Below are positions 33,262 through 39,327 of a stretch of DNA of 39,327 bases, piece by piece (the stretch's first letter is position 1; each line of letters starts with the position of its first letter). The stretch is from Oscillospiraceae bacterium (GTDB lineage: Bacteria > Bacillota > Clostridia > Oscillospirales > Oscillospiraceae): NCBI GenBank assembly GCA_017380435.1, contig JAFODZ010000006.1, positions 1 through 39,327 on the forward strand, written 5' to 3'. The notes under the pieces are model-generated. The model searched no databases. It had not been told where the DNA came from and saw nothing but the letters and a program-made list of their open reading frames with translations. The position numbers were made by a program, and so were the translations under genes.

Positions 33262-33816
33262 TTATTCTCCCAAAGCTTCCAGAATAGAACGAACAGTTTG
33301 GGCAGCGCACAGCTCTATTCCCAATTGGTTCAAATGAATCTGATCCTCACAAATGCCGTCAAGTCTATGATCTTCCATAACGGAAAACAAATCGTTAACC
33401 GCAATGCCCCGCTCACGAAGCAGCGGAACCAACGCTTCGTTATAGCTCCGGATGCGCTCGATGGTGTGGTAGGGATAGTCCGGATGGGTGGGTGTCGTGG
33501 TGGCAAAAATTACCTTTTTACCGTACTGGAGCAGCAAATCCGCAATGCGCAGCATATTGGACACATATTCTTCCACAGGCGTAAACGGACCGTCTCCAAA
33601 AATGTCGCAGGCATCCCAAAGACCGTTATTCCAATGAATCACATCCGCATTTTCGATCTCCTGCCGGAAATCAAAAAGCATCCGCAGCGTATATTTGGCA
33701 AACCGGCAATTATCCTCCGGCTGCCATACCGCAAACCGATCCTTTAACATTTCTTCAACTTTATTGCCATATCCGATCAAGCGAATGGAATCGCCTAACA
33801 GCACAACCTTTTTCAT
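33262..33816 (-). CDS. SGNH/GDSL-family esterase
   Basis: This 184-residue cytosolic hydrolase has block I VVLLGDSIRLIGYG (nucleophile Ser10 of GDS), a block III-like region with HWNNGLWD (Asn in the oxyanion hole), and block V DQIHLNQLG (Asp and His of the triad). It most resembles carbohydrate acetylesterases of the rhamnogalacturonan-acetylesterase type. First gene of the operon with the propeller glycosidase (2-nt gap) and the GH78-like gene. It would remove acetyl groups from imported oligosaccharides, an inference from the neighbours. Confidence 0.87.
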   Translation of the reverse strand: MKKVVLLGDSIRLIGYGNKVEEMLKDRFAVWQPEDNCRFAKYTLRMLFDFRQEIENADVIHWNNGLWDACDIFGDGPFTPVEEYVSNMLRIADLLLQYGKKVIFATTTPTHPDYPYHTIERIRSYNEALVPLLRERGIAVNDLFSVMEDHRLDGICEDQIHLNQLGIELCAAQTVRSILEALGE

Positions 33817-33862
33817 AATATCCTCCCCATATTCTTCCGTATCGAGGTTTTTTCATTTTCTC

Positions 33863-33892
33863 ATTATATACTATATTTTGTATGTAAATCAA
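33863..33892 (-). promoter_or_regulatory. sigma-A promoter of the second sugar operon
   Basis: TTGATT (33887-33892), an 18-bp spacer and TATAAT (33863-33868) lie 46 bp before the SGNH start. No regulator gene of its own flanks the operon; control may come from the AraC protein or from elsewhere. Confidence 0.7.
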
Positions 33893-34083
33893 CACACCCT
33901 TTGCTAAAAACCTGCTCTGAATTGACTATATAGCACATAAACGAAGTATGATTCTAAGTTCCTATGGAATATAAAGGTCCGGCTTTTTACCATGTGCATT
34001 TTTTGTGTTCCAATAGTCGGGGTATGAATTTTCTCTGCCGGGAAATACTGTAAGGGAATCAATCACCTTACAGGAGGACACCT

Positions 34084-34857
34084 ATGCAGGGAAAAGTAGA
34101 GATCTGCGGTGTGAACACCGCCCGACTGAAGGTTTTAACACAAAAACAAATGGACGAGCTTCTTCTGCAAGCCAAGGATGGCAACGAGGATGCCCGTCAG
34201 CAGCTTATCGAGGGTAATCTGCGGCTGGTGCTTTCCGTGATCCAGCGCTTTGAAAAACGGGGCGAGAACCCCGACGACCTGTTCCAGGTAGGCTGCATCG
34301 GTCTTATCAAGGCAATTTCCAACTTCGACCCCACCAAGCAAGTCCGCTTCTCCACCTACGGCGTTCCCATGATCGCCGGGGAGGTTCGGCGATACCTGCG
34401 GGATAATTCCGCCATTCGGGTTTCCCGCTCCATTCGGGATGTGGCATACCGGGTTCTGCAATGCAAGGAAGCTATGCTGCTGCAACTGGGCAGAGAGCCT
34501 ACCATAGAAGAGATCTCCCGGGAACTGGAATTGCCGGAGGCAGATGTGTCCGAGGCGCTGGATGCGGTCTGCGCCCCGGTCAGCCTGTACGACCCGGTGT
34601 ATTCCGATGGCGGCGATCCGTTGACGGTGATGGATCAGGTCAGCGACACCCGCAACACCGAGGGCCGCTGGATGGAGCGCATCGCCCTGCGGGATGCCTT
34701 TGGTACGCTGTCCGACCGGGAAAAACAAATTCTGTGCCTGCGGTTTTACGACGGCAAGACCCAGATGGATGTGGCCAATCTTTTGGGAATATCCCAGGCA
34801 CAAGTCTCCCGGCTGGAAAAAGGCGCAATCAAAACCATGCGCAAATGCATCAGCTAA
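34084..34857 (+). CDS. sigG: sporulation sigma factor SigG
   Basis: Sigma-G directs late gene expression inside the forespore. The 257 residues fit the family length. The N-terminal KVEICGVNTARLKVLT is the diagnostic SigG stretch that contacts anti-sigma factors. Region 2 includes NLRLVLSVIQRF and GCIGLIKAISNFDPTKQVRFSTYG; region 4 contains LSDREKQILCLRFYDGKTQM and the helix-turn-helix ISQAQVSRLEKGA. AGGAGG is 7 nt before the ATG. The 226 bp upstream contain TTGACT...TATGAT with a long 19-bp spacer, and GTGCAT...GGGGTATGAAT, which faintly resembles a forespore promoter; neither is secure. In many Clostridia sigG follows spoIIGA-sigE; here it stands alone between a sugar operon and the salvage operon. 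Confidence 0.95.
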   Translation: MQGKVEICGVNTARLKVLTQKQMDELLLQAKDGNEDARQQLIEGNLRLVLSVIQRFEKRGENPDDLFQVGCIGLIKAISNFDPTKQVRFSTYGVPMIAGEVRRYLRDNSAIRVSRSIRDVAYRVLQCKEAMLLQLGREPTIEEISRELELPEADVSEALDAVCAPVSLYDPVYSDGGDPLTVMDQVSDTRNTEGRWMERIALRDAFGTLSDREKQILCLRFYDGKTQMDVANLLGISQAQVSRLEKGAIKTMRKCIS

Positions 34858-34892
34858 ATAAGAATTTATATCGCTGACGCTCATAAATTCAA

Positions 34893-35010
34893 TGCAAAAT
34901 GTAAAATGCAAAATGCATAATTAATGTGTCGCCAAAGGCGAATATTTGAAATCATTTTCGAAGAAAATACCATAATTTTGCATTATGCATTATGAATTAT
35001 GCATTATATT
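34893..35010. repeat. A/T-rich inverted repeat after sigG
   Basis: Tandem AATGCAAAATGTAAAATGC-type units on the left and CATTATGCATTATGAATTATGC on the right can pair. Between them are GTCGCCAAAGGCGA and ATCATTTTCGAAGAAAAT hairpins. It separates sigG from the convergent cdd terminator. The same A/T-rich motif type is seen near 6615 and 29595. Confidence 0.7.
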
Positions 35011-35020
35011 GTTTATGTGC

Positions 35021-35055
35021 AAAAAAACGGAGTGCCTTGGTGAAAGGCACTCCGT
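35021..35055 (-). terminator. terminator of the nucleoside salvage operon
   Basis: A perfect 12-bp stem ACGGAGTGCCTT / AAGGCACTCCGT with a 5-nt loop is followed by TTTTTTT on the minus strand. It begins 4 bp after the cdd stop codon. Confidence 0.92.
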
Positions 35056-35059
35056 TTGT

Positions 35060-35455
35060 TTATAAGGAAAAGCTTTGAGGCAGCAGGTCGGCTAATGTGA
35101 ATTGCTGCACGCCGCCCTGGCTGTCGTGCAGGTAGATCAAAAAATCCTGCCCGCAAAACTCCCGCATTACCTGCCGGCACACGCCGCAGGGCGGAAATGT
35201 TCCGGTAATCACGCCATCCTTGCCGCCGCACACAGCAATGGCTTGAAAATCCCTCTGTCCGTCGTAAATTGCCTTAAAAAAGGCGGTACGCTCGGCGCAG
35301 TTGGTGGGACTATAGGCGGAATTTTCGATGTTGCAGCCCTGATATACTGTACCGTCGCTGCACAAAAGCGCTGCACCCACCTTGTAACCGGAATAGGGGG
35401 AGTAGGAATGTCCCATAGCCTCTACCGCCAGCTCCATCAATTTCTCAGGTGTCAT
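35060..35455 (-). CDS. cdd: cytidine deaminase
   Basis: This 131-residue zinc enzyme deaminates cytidine and deoxycytidine to uridine and deoxyuridine. Catalytic motif CAERTAFFKA (Cys zinc ligand and general-base Glu) and PCGVCRQVM (two Cys ligands) are intact; SPYSGYKVGAAL is the conserved substrate loop. The length fits the homotetrameric class. It overlaps the deoB stop codon (TAATG) and is the last gene of the salvage operon. Confidence 0.96.
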   Translation of the reverse strand: MTPEKLMELAVEAMGHSYSPYSGYKVGAALLCSDGTVYQGCNIENSAYSPTNCAERTAFFKAIYDGQRDFQAIAVCGGKDGVITGTFPPCGVCRQVMREFCGQDFLIYLHDSQGGVQQFTLADLLPQSFSL

Positions 35456-36618
35456 TACAAAACCTCCTGAGCAAAGCTAACACCGGGGGTATCCAGGGGA
35501 ACATTCAAAAATTCAGCCACAGTAGCAGCAATATCCGCAAAGGAAGCTCTGGTTCCCAGGTTCACCGGCTTGATTTGCTTGCCCAAAATCAGCAGGGGGA
35601 TGTATTCCCGGGTGTGGTCGGTGGTGGCGGTGTAGCCGGGGTCACAGCCGTGGTCAGCGGTGATCATCAGCACATCTTCCTCACCCATAGTAGGCAGGAA
35701 ACGGCCCAGCCAGCTGTCAAATTCCGTCAGCGCAGCGGCATAACCGGGAATATCCCGGCGGTGACCGAACTGCATATCAAAATCCACCAGATTCACAAAG
35801 CACAAGCCGTGGAAGTCCCGTGCGGCAAAATTATCTGTATGCTCCATGCCGTTGGCATTGGACTTGTTATATACATACTCGGTCAGACCGATGCCGGCAA
35901 AAATATCGTGGATCTTGCCCACACCGATGCTGTCCAAACCGGCATTTTTCACAGCCTCCGGCAGAGTTTCCTTCGGCGGCTCCAGGGAGAAATCGTGGCG
36001 GTTGGCGGTGCGCTTGAAGCTGCCCGGTTCACCCACAAAGGGACGGGCAATAACCCGGCCTACGCCGTGCTTGCCCTGCAGGATCTTGCGGGCAATGCGG
36101 CAGTATTCATAAAGCTGCTCGGGAGGTACGATGTCCTCGTGGGCGGCAATTTGGAACACGGAGTCGGCAGAGGTATAGACGATTAGCTTGCCGGTTTCCA
36201 TATGCTCCTGACCAAAGCGGTCGATGACCTCTGTGCCGGACCAGGGAGCGTTGGCCAGAACGCCCCGGCCTGTCTGCTCCATAAAGGGAATCAGAACCTC
36301 ATCCGGGAATCCATCAGGATAGGTGGGCAGAGGATTTTCCGATACAATGCCGGCAATTTCCCAATGGCCGATGGTGGTATCCTTACCCATGGACACCTCT
36401 TTGAGCCGTGCATAAGCACCCATAGGGGCAGCCTCTTTAGGCAGGCAGGTAACACCGTCGATATTGCCCAGGCCCGCCCGGAGCATATTGGGAATATGCA
36501 GCTTATCGGAGGTAGCGCAGGATGCCAGGGTGTTTACGCCCACATCGCCGAAGCTCTCCGAATCAGGCATAGCGCCAATACCGAAGGAGTCCAGTACAAT
36601 TAAAAATACCCGTTTCAT
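35455..36618 (-). CDS. deoB: phosphopentomutase
   Basis: This 387-residue alkaline-phosphatase-superfamily mutase interconverts (deoxy)ribose 1-phosphate and 5-phosphate, linking nucleoside phosphorolysis to DeoC. Metal ligands and signatures are seen: LDSFGIGAMPDS at the N terminus, DTTIGHWE with the phosphorylated Thr, and ITADHGCDPG near the C terminus. The HEDIVP and VGEPGSF segments are typical. It is separated from deoD by 184 bp of repeats and coupled to cdd by TAATG. Confidence 0.97.
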   Translation of the reverse strand: MKRVFLIVLDSFGIGAMPDSESFGDVGVNTLASCATSDKLHIPNMLRAGLGNIDGVTCLPKEAAPMGAYARLKEVSMGKDTTIGHWEIAGIVSENPLPTYPDGFPDEVLIPFMEQTGRGVLANAPWSGTEVIDRFGQEHMETGKLIVYTSADSVFQIAAHEDIVPPEQLYEYCRIARKILQGKHGVGRVIARPFVGEPGSFKRTANRHDFSLEPPKETLPEAVKNAGLDSIGVGKIHDIFAGIGLTEYVYNKSNANGMEHTDNFAARDFHGLCFVNLVDFDMQFGHRRDIPGYAAALTEFDSWLGRFLPTMGEEDVLMITADHGCDPGYTATTDHTREYIPLLILGKQIKPVNLGTRASFADIAATVAEFLNVPLDTPGVSFAQEVL

Positions 36619-36639
36619 AAAATACCTCCGTAGAAATAA

Positions 36640-36760
36640 CTGGGGGGAATCTCGGCCCCCTCGTTTTGAGGGGGCTGGCTGCCCGTTAGGGCAGACTGGG
36701 GGAATCTCGGCCCCCTCGTTTTGAGGGGGCTGGCTGCCCGTTAGGGCAGACTGGGGGAGT
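36640..36760. repeat. two tandem 55-bp double-hairpin repeats in the deo operon
   Basis: Two copies, period 55 bp, each with GGCCCCCTCGTTTTGAGGGGG and then a GCTGCCCGTTAGGGCAG hairpin, joined by GGGGGAATCTC. The first half equals that of the repeat at 29386-29485; the second hairpin differs. It lies between deoD and deoB inside the operon. Confidence 0.85.
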
Positions 36761-36805
36761 AGGGGACGGGTTCCCCGTCCCGCGGGAGGCGAAACGCCTC
36801 CCCTA
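36761..36805. repeat. family D repeat overlapping the deoD stop
   Basis: GGGACGGG/CCCGTCCC is followed by GGGAGGCG-AAA-CGCCTCCC and CTAC. A close copy is at 38932-38982. The final CTA supplies the minus-strand TAG stop of deoD, so the element ends inside the coding region. Confidence 0.75.
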
Positions 36806-37549
36806 CTTATCTTCCATAGCGACTGCCACGTCCAGAGCGATCTTCATCATCTGGGTGAAGGCAGTCTGACGCTCGGCAGCGGTAGTTTCTACGCCCTTGA
36901 GAACATGGTCGGAAATGGTGCAGATGCACAGTGCCCGCTTGCCGTACCGGGCAGCATTCATATACAGGGCAGCGGCTTCCATTTCCAGAGCCATAACGCC
37001 CATTTTCTTCAGACCGTACAGGCTGTCCAAACCCTCCGGGACACCGGCGTGGTCGCCGTAGAAAACATCGGAAGAGTTCACATTGCCCACATGGTACTTG
37101 GCGCCGTTTTCCTTGGCAGCTTCCACAGCGGCAGACAGCAGCTCATAAGAAGCGATGGGGGCAAAGGTACCGGGAACATGGAACTGATGAGCAAAGTTGG
37201 AATCGGTGCAAGCGCCCTGGGCGATGACCACATCATACAGGTCAATATTCTCCTGAATAGAGCCGGCAGAGCCTACACGGATGATGTTTTCCACGCCGTA
37301 GAAATTGAACAGCTCGTGGGAGTAGATACCAATGGCGGGCATACCCATGCCGGACGCCATTACAGAAACCTTAACGCCCTTATAGTAGCCGGTATGACCC
37401 TGGACACCGCGGACATTGTTGACCAAAACAGGGTTCTCCAGGAAATTCTCAGCAATAAACTTTGCACGCAGAGGATCGCCGGGCATCAGCACGGTTTTGC
37501 CGAAGCCGATCTCGTCCAGCAGATTGATATGGGGGGTACTCTTACTCAT
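36803..37549 (-). CDS. deoD: purine nucleoside phosphorylase, DeoD type
   Basis: This 248-residue hexameric-type phosphorylase splits purine (deoxy)nucleosides to base and (deoxy)ribose 1-phosphate. MPGDPLRAKFIAE (phosphate loop), VRGVQGHTGYYKG, GSAGSIQ and ALEMEAAALYMNA (sugar-binding Met-Glu) are intact, and TISDHVLKG contains the catalytic Asp. AGGAGG precedes the ATG at 37549; a longer in-frame start would run into deoC. It follows deoC by 28 nt. The last codon is TAG provided by a palindromic repeat, so the original C terminus may have been slightly different. Confidence 0.96.
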   Translation of the reverse strand: MSKSTPHINLLDEIGFGKTVLMPGDPLRAKFIAENFLENPVLVNNVRGVQGHTGYYKGVKVSVMASGMGMPAIGIYSHELFNFYGVENIIRVGSAGSIQENIDLYDVVIAQGACTDSNFAHQFHVPGTFAPIASYELLSAAVEAAKENGAKYHVGNVNSSDVFYGDHAGVPEGLDSLYGLKKMGVMALEMEAAALYMNAARYGKRALCICTISDHVLKGVETTAAERQTAFTQMMKIALDVAVAMEDK

Positions 37550-37577
37550 AATATTTTCCTCCTGAATATATTTCGAA

Positions 37578-38246
37578 TTAATATGTGCCGTCGTTGGCCA
37601 GACCCTTGGCAATTTTAACAACACGGGATGTTCCCAGGCGGGATGCGCCCAGACGGATAAACTCTTCTGCGTCCTCCAGGCTGGAGATGCCGCCGGCAGC
37701 CTTGATCTTCACATTGGGGCCAATGTGCTTGGCAAACAGCGCAACATCAGCAAAGGTAGCGCCGGCAGTGGAGAAGCCGGTAGAAGTCTTGATGTAGTCA
37801 GCACCGGCGTTGGTGACGCAGCCGCACATAGCGATCTTTTCCTCGTCGGTGAGCAGGCAGGTCTCAATGATGACCTTCAGCAGCTTGCCCTTGCAGGCGG
37901 CCTTGATGGCGGCAATTTCAGCGGTGATCTCATCCCACTTGCCTTCCTTGGCCCAGCCGATGTTAATGACCATATCTACCTCGTCAGCGCCGTTATCCAC
38001 AGCATCGGAGGTCATAAAGCACTTGGCAGCGGTGGTGGCATAGCCGTTGGGGAAACCGATAACGGTGCAGATGGCCAGCTTATCGCCTACATATTCCTTA
38101 GCCTGCTTAACAAAAGAAGCGGGGATGCAGACGGAAGCGGTATTGTACTTCATACCGTCGTCGCAAATTGCCTGGATATCCTTCCAGGTAGCGGTTTGGG
38201 CCAGAAGAGTGTGGTCGCACTTAGCCAGAATTTCTTTCAGTTCCAT
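37578..38246 (-). CDS. deoC: deoxyribose-phosphate aldolase
   Basis: This 222-residue class I aldolase cleaves deoxyribose 5-phosphate to glyceraldehyde 3-phosphate and acetaldehyde. [12 protein letters not shown] opens the TIM barrel, VDMVINIG is a central strand, [11 protein letters not shown] carries the Schiff-base Lys, and [10 protein letters not shown] the second active-site Lys. GGAG precedes the ATG by about 8 nt. It is the first intact gene of the operon, 26 bp behind the tdk remnant. Confidence 0.97.
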   Translation of the reverse strand: MELKEILAKCDHTLLAQTATWKDIQAICDDGMKYNTASVCIPASFVKQAKEYVGDKLAICTVIGFPNGYATTAAKCFMTSDAVDNGADEVDMVINIGWAKEGKWDEITAEIAAIKAACKGKLLKVIIETCLLTDEEKIAMCGCVTNAGADYIKTSTGFSTAGATFADVALFAKHIGPNVKIKAAGGISSLEDAEEFIRLGASRLGTSRVVKIAKGLANDGTY

Positions 38247-38272
38247 AATGTATTCTCCTTTATGTATGTAAT

Positions 38273-38507
38273 TTATTGACCGTGTAATTTGATGATCTTA
38301 TGTTCCCGAATGCCGGTTTCATAACATCTGTGGCACATAGCGATATAGGAATCGTTACCGCCCAGCACCACCTGCGCGCCTGTGGTGACAATATGGCCAT
38401 TGCCGTCGATACGGGCATTGATGATGGCCTTGTTTCCGCAGTCGCAAATAGTTTTGATCTCGTCAAAGGTATCCGCCAGCTCCATATTTGAAGTAAAGCT
38501 TAGCCAT
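38273..38507 (-). pseudogene. tdk: thymidine kinase remnant with the middle deleted
   Basis: The ATG at 38507 with GGAGG 6 nt upstream opens MAKLYFKYGA, the N terminus of TK1-type thymidine kinases. Within eight codons the sequence switches, out of frame, to MELADTFDEIKTICDCG (from 38485), then GNKAIINARID, GGNDSYIAMCHRCYE. That is the C-terminal zinc-binding lasso of the same enzyme, with the CDCG and CHRC cysteine pairs. About 110-130 residues, including the P-loop and DEAQ motif, are missing, so it cannot be a kinase. ATGGAGCTG at the junction fits both flanks. An intact TK1-type enzyme is about 190-200 residues. Translation of the tail alone from 38485 is possible but lacks a clear ribosome binding site. 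Confidence 0.82.
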
Positions 38508-38538
38508 GGAAGACCTCCGATTGCATTTTTGCCATTCT

Positions 38539-38567
38539 ATTATACTAAAATAATTGTCAATATGCAA
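38539..38567 (-). promoter_or_regulatory. sigma-A promoter of the salvage operon
   Basis: TTGCAT (38562-38567), a 17-bp spacer and TATAAT (38539-38544) lie 31 bp before the tdk start codon. The promoter is intact, so deoC, deoD, deoB and cdd can still be transcribed from it through the remnant. Confidence 0.78.
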
Positions 38568-38649
38568 GATGGGATTTTTCTCTTTTGGGGCATATTCCTA
38601 TGCCTGCGGCCATAGACTGATTTATAAAAAGGAAAGGCGTGATGGTGCT

Positions 38650-38931
38650 GTGAAATTTACGGAGCTAAACTGTAAAGAGGTCATTTGTATCTGCGACGGA
38701 CGGCGGCTTGGATTTATCAGCGATGTGCGCATCGAACTGCCGGAGGGGCGTGTGGTGAGCATCGTCGTGCCGGGAAAAAACCGGTTTCTTGGTCTGTGCG
38801 GCTGCCGTGAGGATTATGTGATCCCCTGGAGTTGCATTAAACGCATCGGGCCGGACATCGTGTTGGTGGACGCAAAACCCGATGATTGCCGTGTCCCCCG
38901 TCCAACTGTTTTAGGTCATCATAAACTGTAA
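38650..38931 (+). CDS. YlmC/YmxH family PRC-barrel protein
   Basis: This small protein of about 93 residues belongs to the YlmC/YmxH family, PRC-barrel-like and linked to sporulation in Bacillota; its exact role is unknown. Typical segments are FTELNCKEVICICDGRRLGFISDV, split as N-C-K-E-V and G-R-R-L-G, then VPGKNRFLG and VIPWSCIKRIG-x-D-I-V-LVD. The GTG at 38650 is chosen because relatives begin at this point with M-K/R-F-x-E-L; AGGAAAGG lies upstream at a slightly long distance. The in-frame extension to 38554 covers a region unlike the family. It is divergent from the deo operon. Confidence 0.85.
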   Translation: MKFTELNCKEVICICDGRRLGFISDVRIELPEGRVVSIVVPGKNRFLGLCGCREDYVIPWSCIKRIGPDIVLVDAKPDDCRVPRPTVLGHHKL

Positions 38932-38982
38932 AGGACGGGTTTCCCGTCCCAATATGTGGGAGGCGAAACGCCTCCCCTACAT
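38932..38982. repeat. family D repeat after the YlmC/YmxH gene
   Basis: GGACGGG-TTT-CCCGTCC, then GTGGGAGGCG-AAA-CGCCTCCC and CTACATA. It starts at the stop codon of the preceding gene and may act as its terminator. Copy of 36761-36805. Confidence 0.75.
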
Positions 38983-39029
38983 ATTATTGCGTTTTTGGGA
39001 ATAATTTCATATTTTTTTGGAAAAAATAC

Positions 39030-39058
39030 TTGCAAAATAGGAACCATTCTATTATAAT
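39030..39058 (+). promoter_or_regulatory. sigma-A promoter of rpsB
   Basis: TTGCAA (39030-39035), a 17-bp spacer and a perfect TATAAT (39053-39058), preceded by an A/T-rich tract (39000-39029) that could act as an UP element. Confidence 0.82.
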
Positions 39059-39064
39059 AACTCG

Positions 39065-39327
<263 letters not shown>

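Noticed and set aside
34135-34911. A 258-codon minus-strand frame opposite sigG
   Set aside because: Antisense shadow; SigG is complete and has AGGAGG in the right place.
38554-38649. Longer N terminus for the YlmC/YmxH protein
   Set aside because: Family members start at the position of the GTG at 38650; the extension overlaps the divergent promoter region and has no family similarity.

Overview
The window most resembles the chromosome of an endospore-forming Bacillota bacterium of class Clostridia, probably a gut member of the Oscillospirales. The grounds are a SigG sporulation sigma factor, a YlmC/YmxH-type PRC-barrel protein, strong AGGAGG ribosome binding sites, TTGACA/TATAAT promoters, Gram-positive lipoproteins and many small palindromic repeats. 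No species can be named from the sequence.

Layout. 1-7050 is housekeeping: two tRNAs, a GltS-type glutamate transporter, an acyltransferase-3 protein, a PflX-like radical SAM protein, a phosphoribosyltransferase, recG and rpsT. 7051-7703 has no clear gene but holds a cluster of DnaA-box-like 9-mers. 7704-26801 is one long minus-strand carbohydrate locus read away from a divergent AraC-type activator (27096-27932). In transcription order it encodes a GH37 trehalase-like enzyme, a GH78 rhamnosidase, a TIM-barrel lipoprotein, two ABC permeases, a sugar-binding lipoprotein, a 1277-residue lipoprotein, a secreted repeat protein whose catalytic half lies in the -1 frame, and a cytosolic TIM-barrel protein. 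A fructokinase and a D-lyxose/mannose isomerase follow (28367-30305), then a second sugar operon (SGNH esterase, GH43/117-like propeller, GH78-like enzyme; 30590-33816). 34084-39327 holds sigG, a nucleoside salvage operon (tdk remnant, deoC, deoD, deoB, cdd), ylmC/ymxH and the start of rpsB.

The carbohydrate locus is the most unusual part. Its three TIM-barrel paralogues share a conserved Asp-Glu pair and belong to no glycoside hydrolase family I can name. One is cytosolic, one is membrane-anchored and one is secreted. A roughly 105-residue module occurs ten times in two adjacent surface proteins, and two of those copies sit inside the barrel of the secreted paralogue. That secreted protein can only be made as one chain by a -1 shift, at a textbook slippery heptamer followed by a stop codon and an 11-bp stem. 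My inference is a system that binds, trims and imports an undetermined rhamnose- and glucose-containing glycan. The transporter lacks its own ATPase and would need a shared one encoded elsewhere.

Other points of note: thymidine kinase has lost its middle, leaving only its first residues and its zinc-binding tail behind an intact promoter and ribosome binding site. Several families of palindromic repeats fill almost every large gap, including gaps inside operons.
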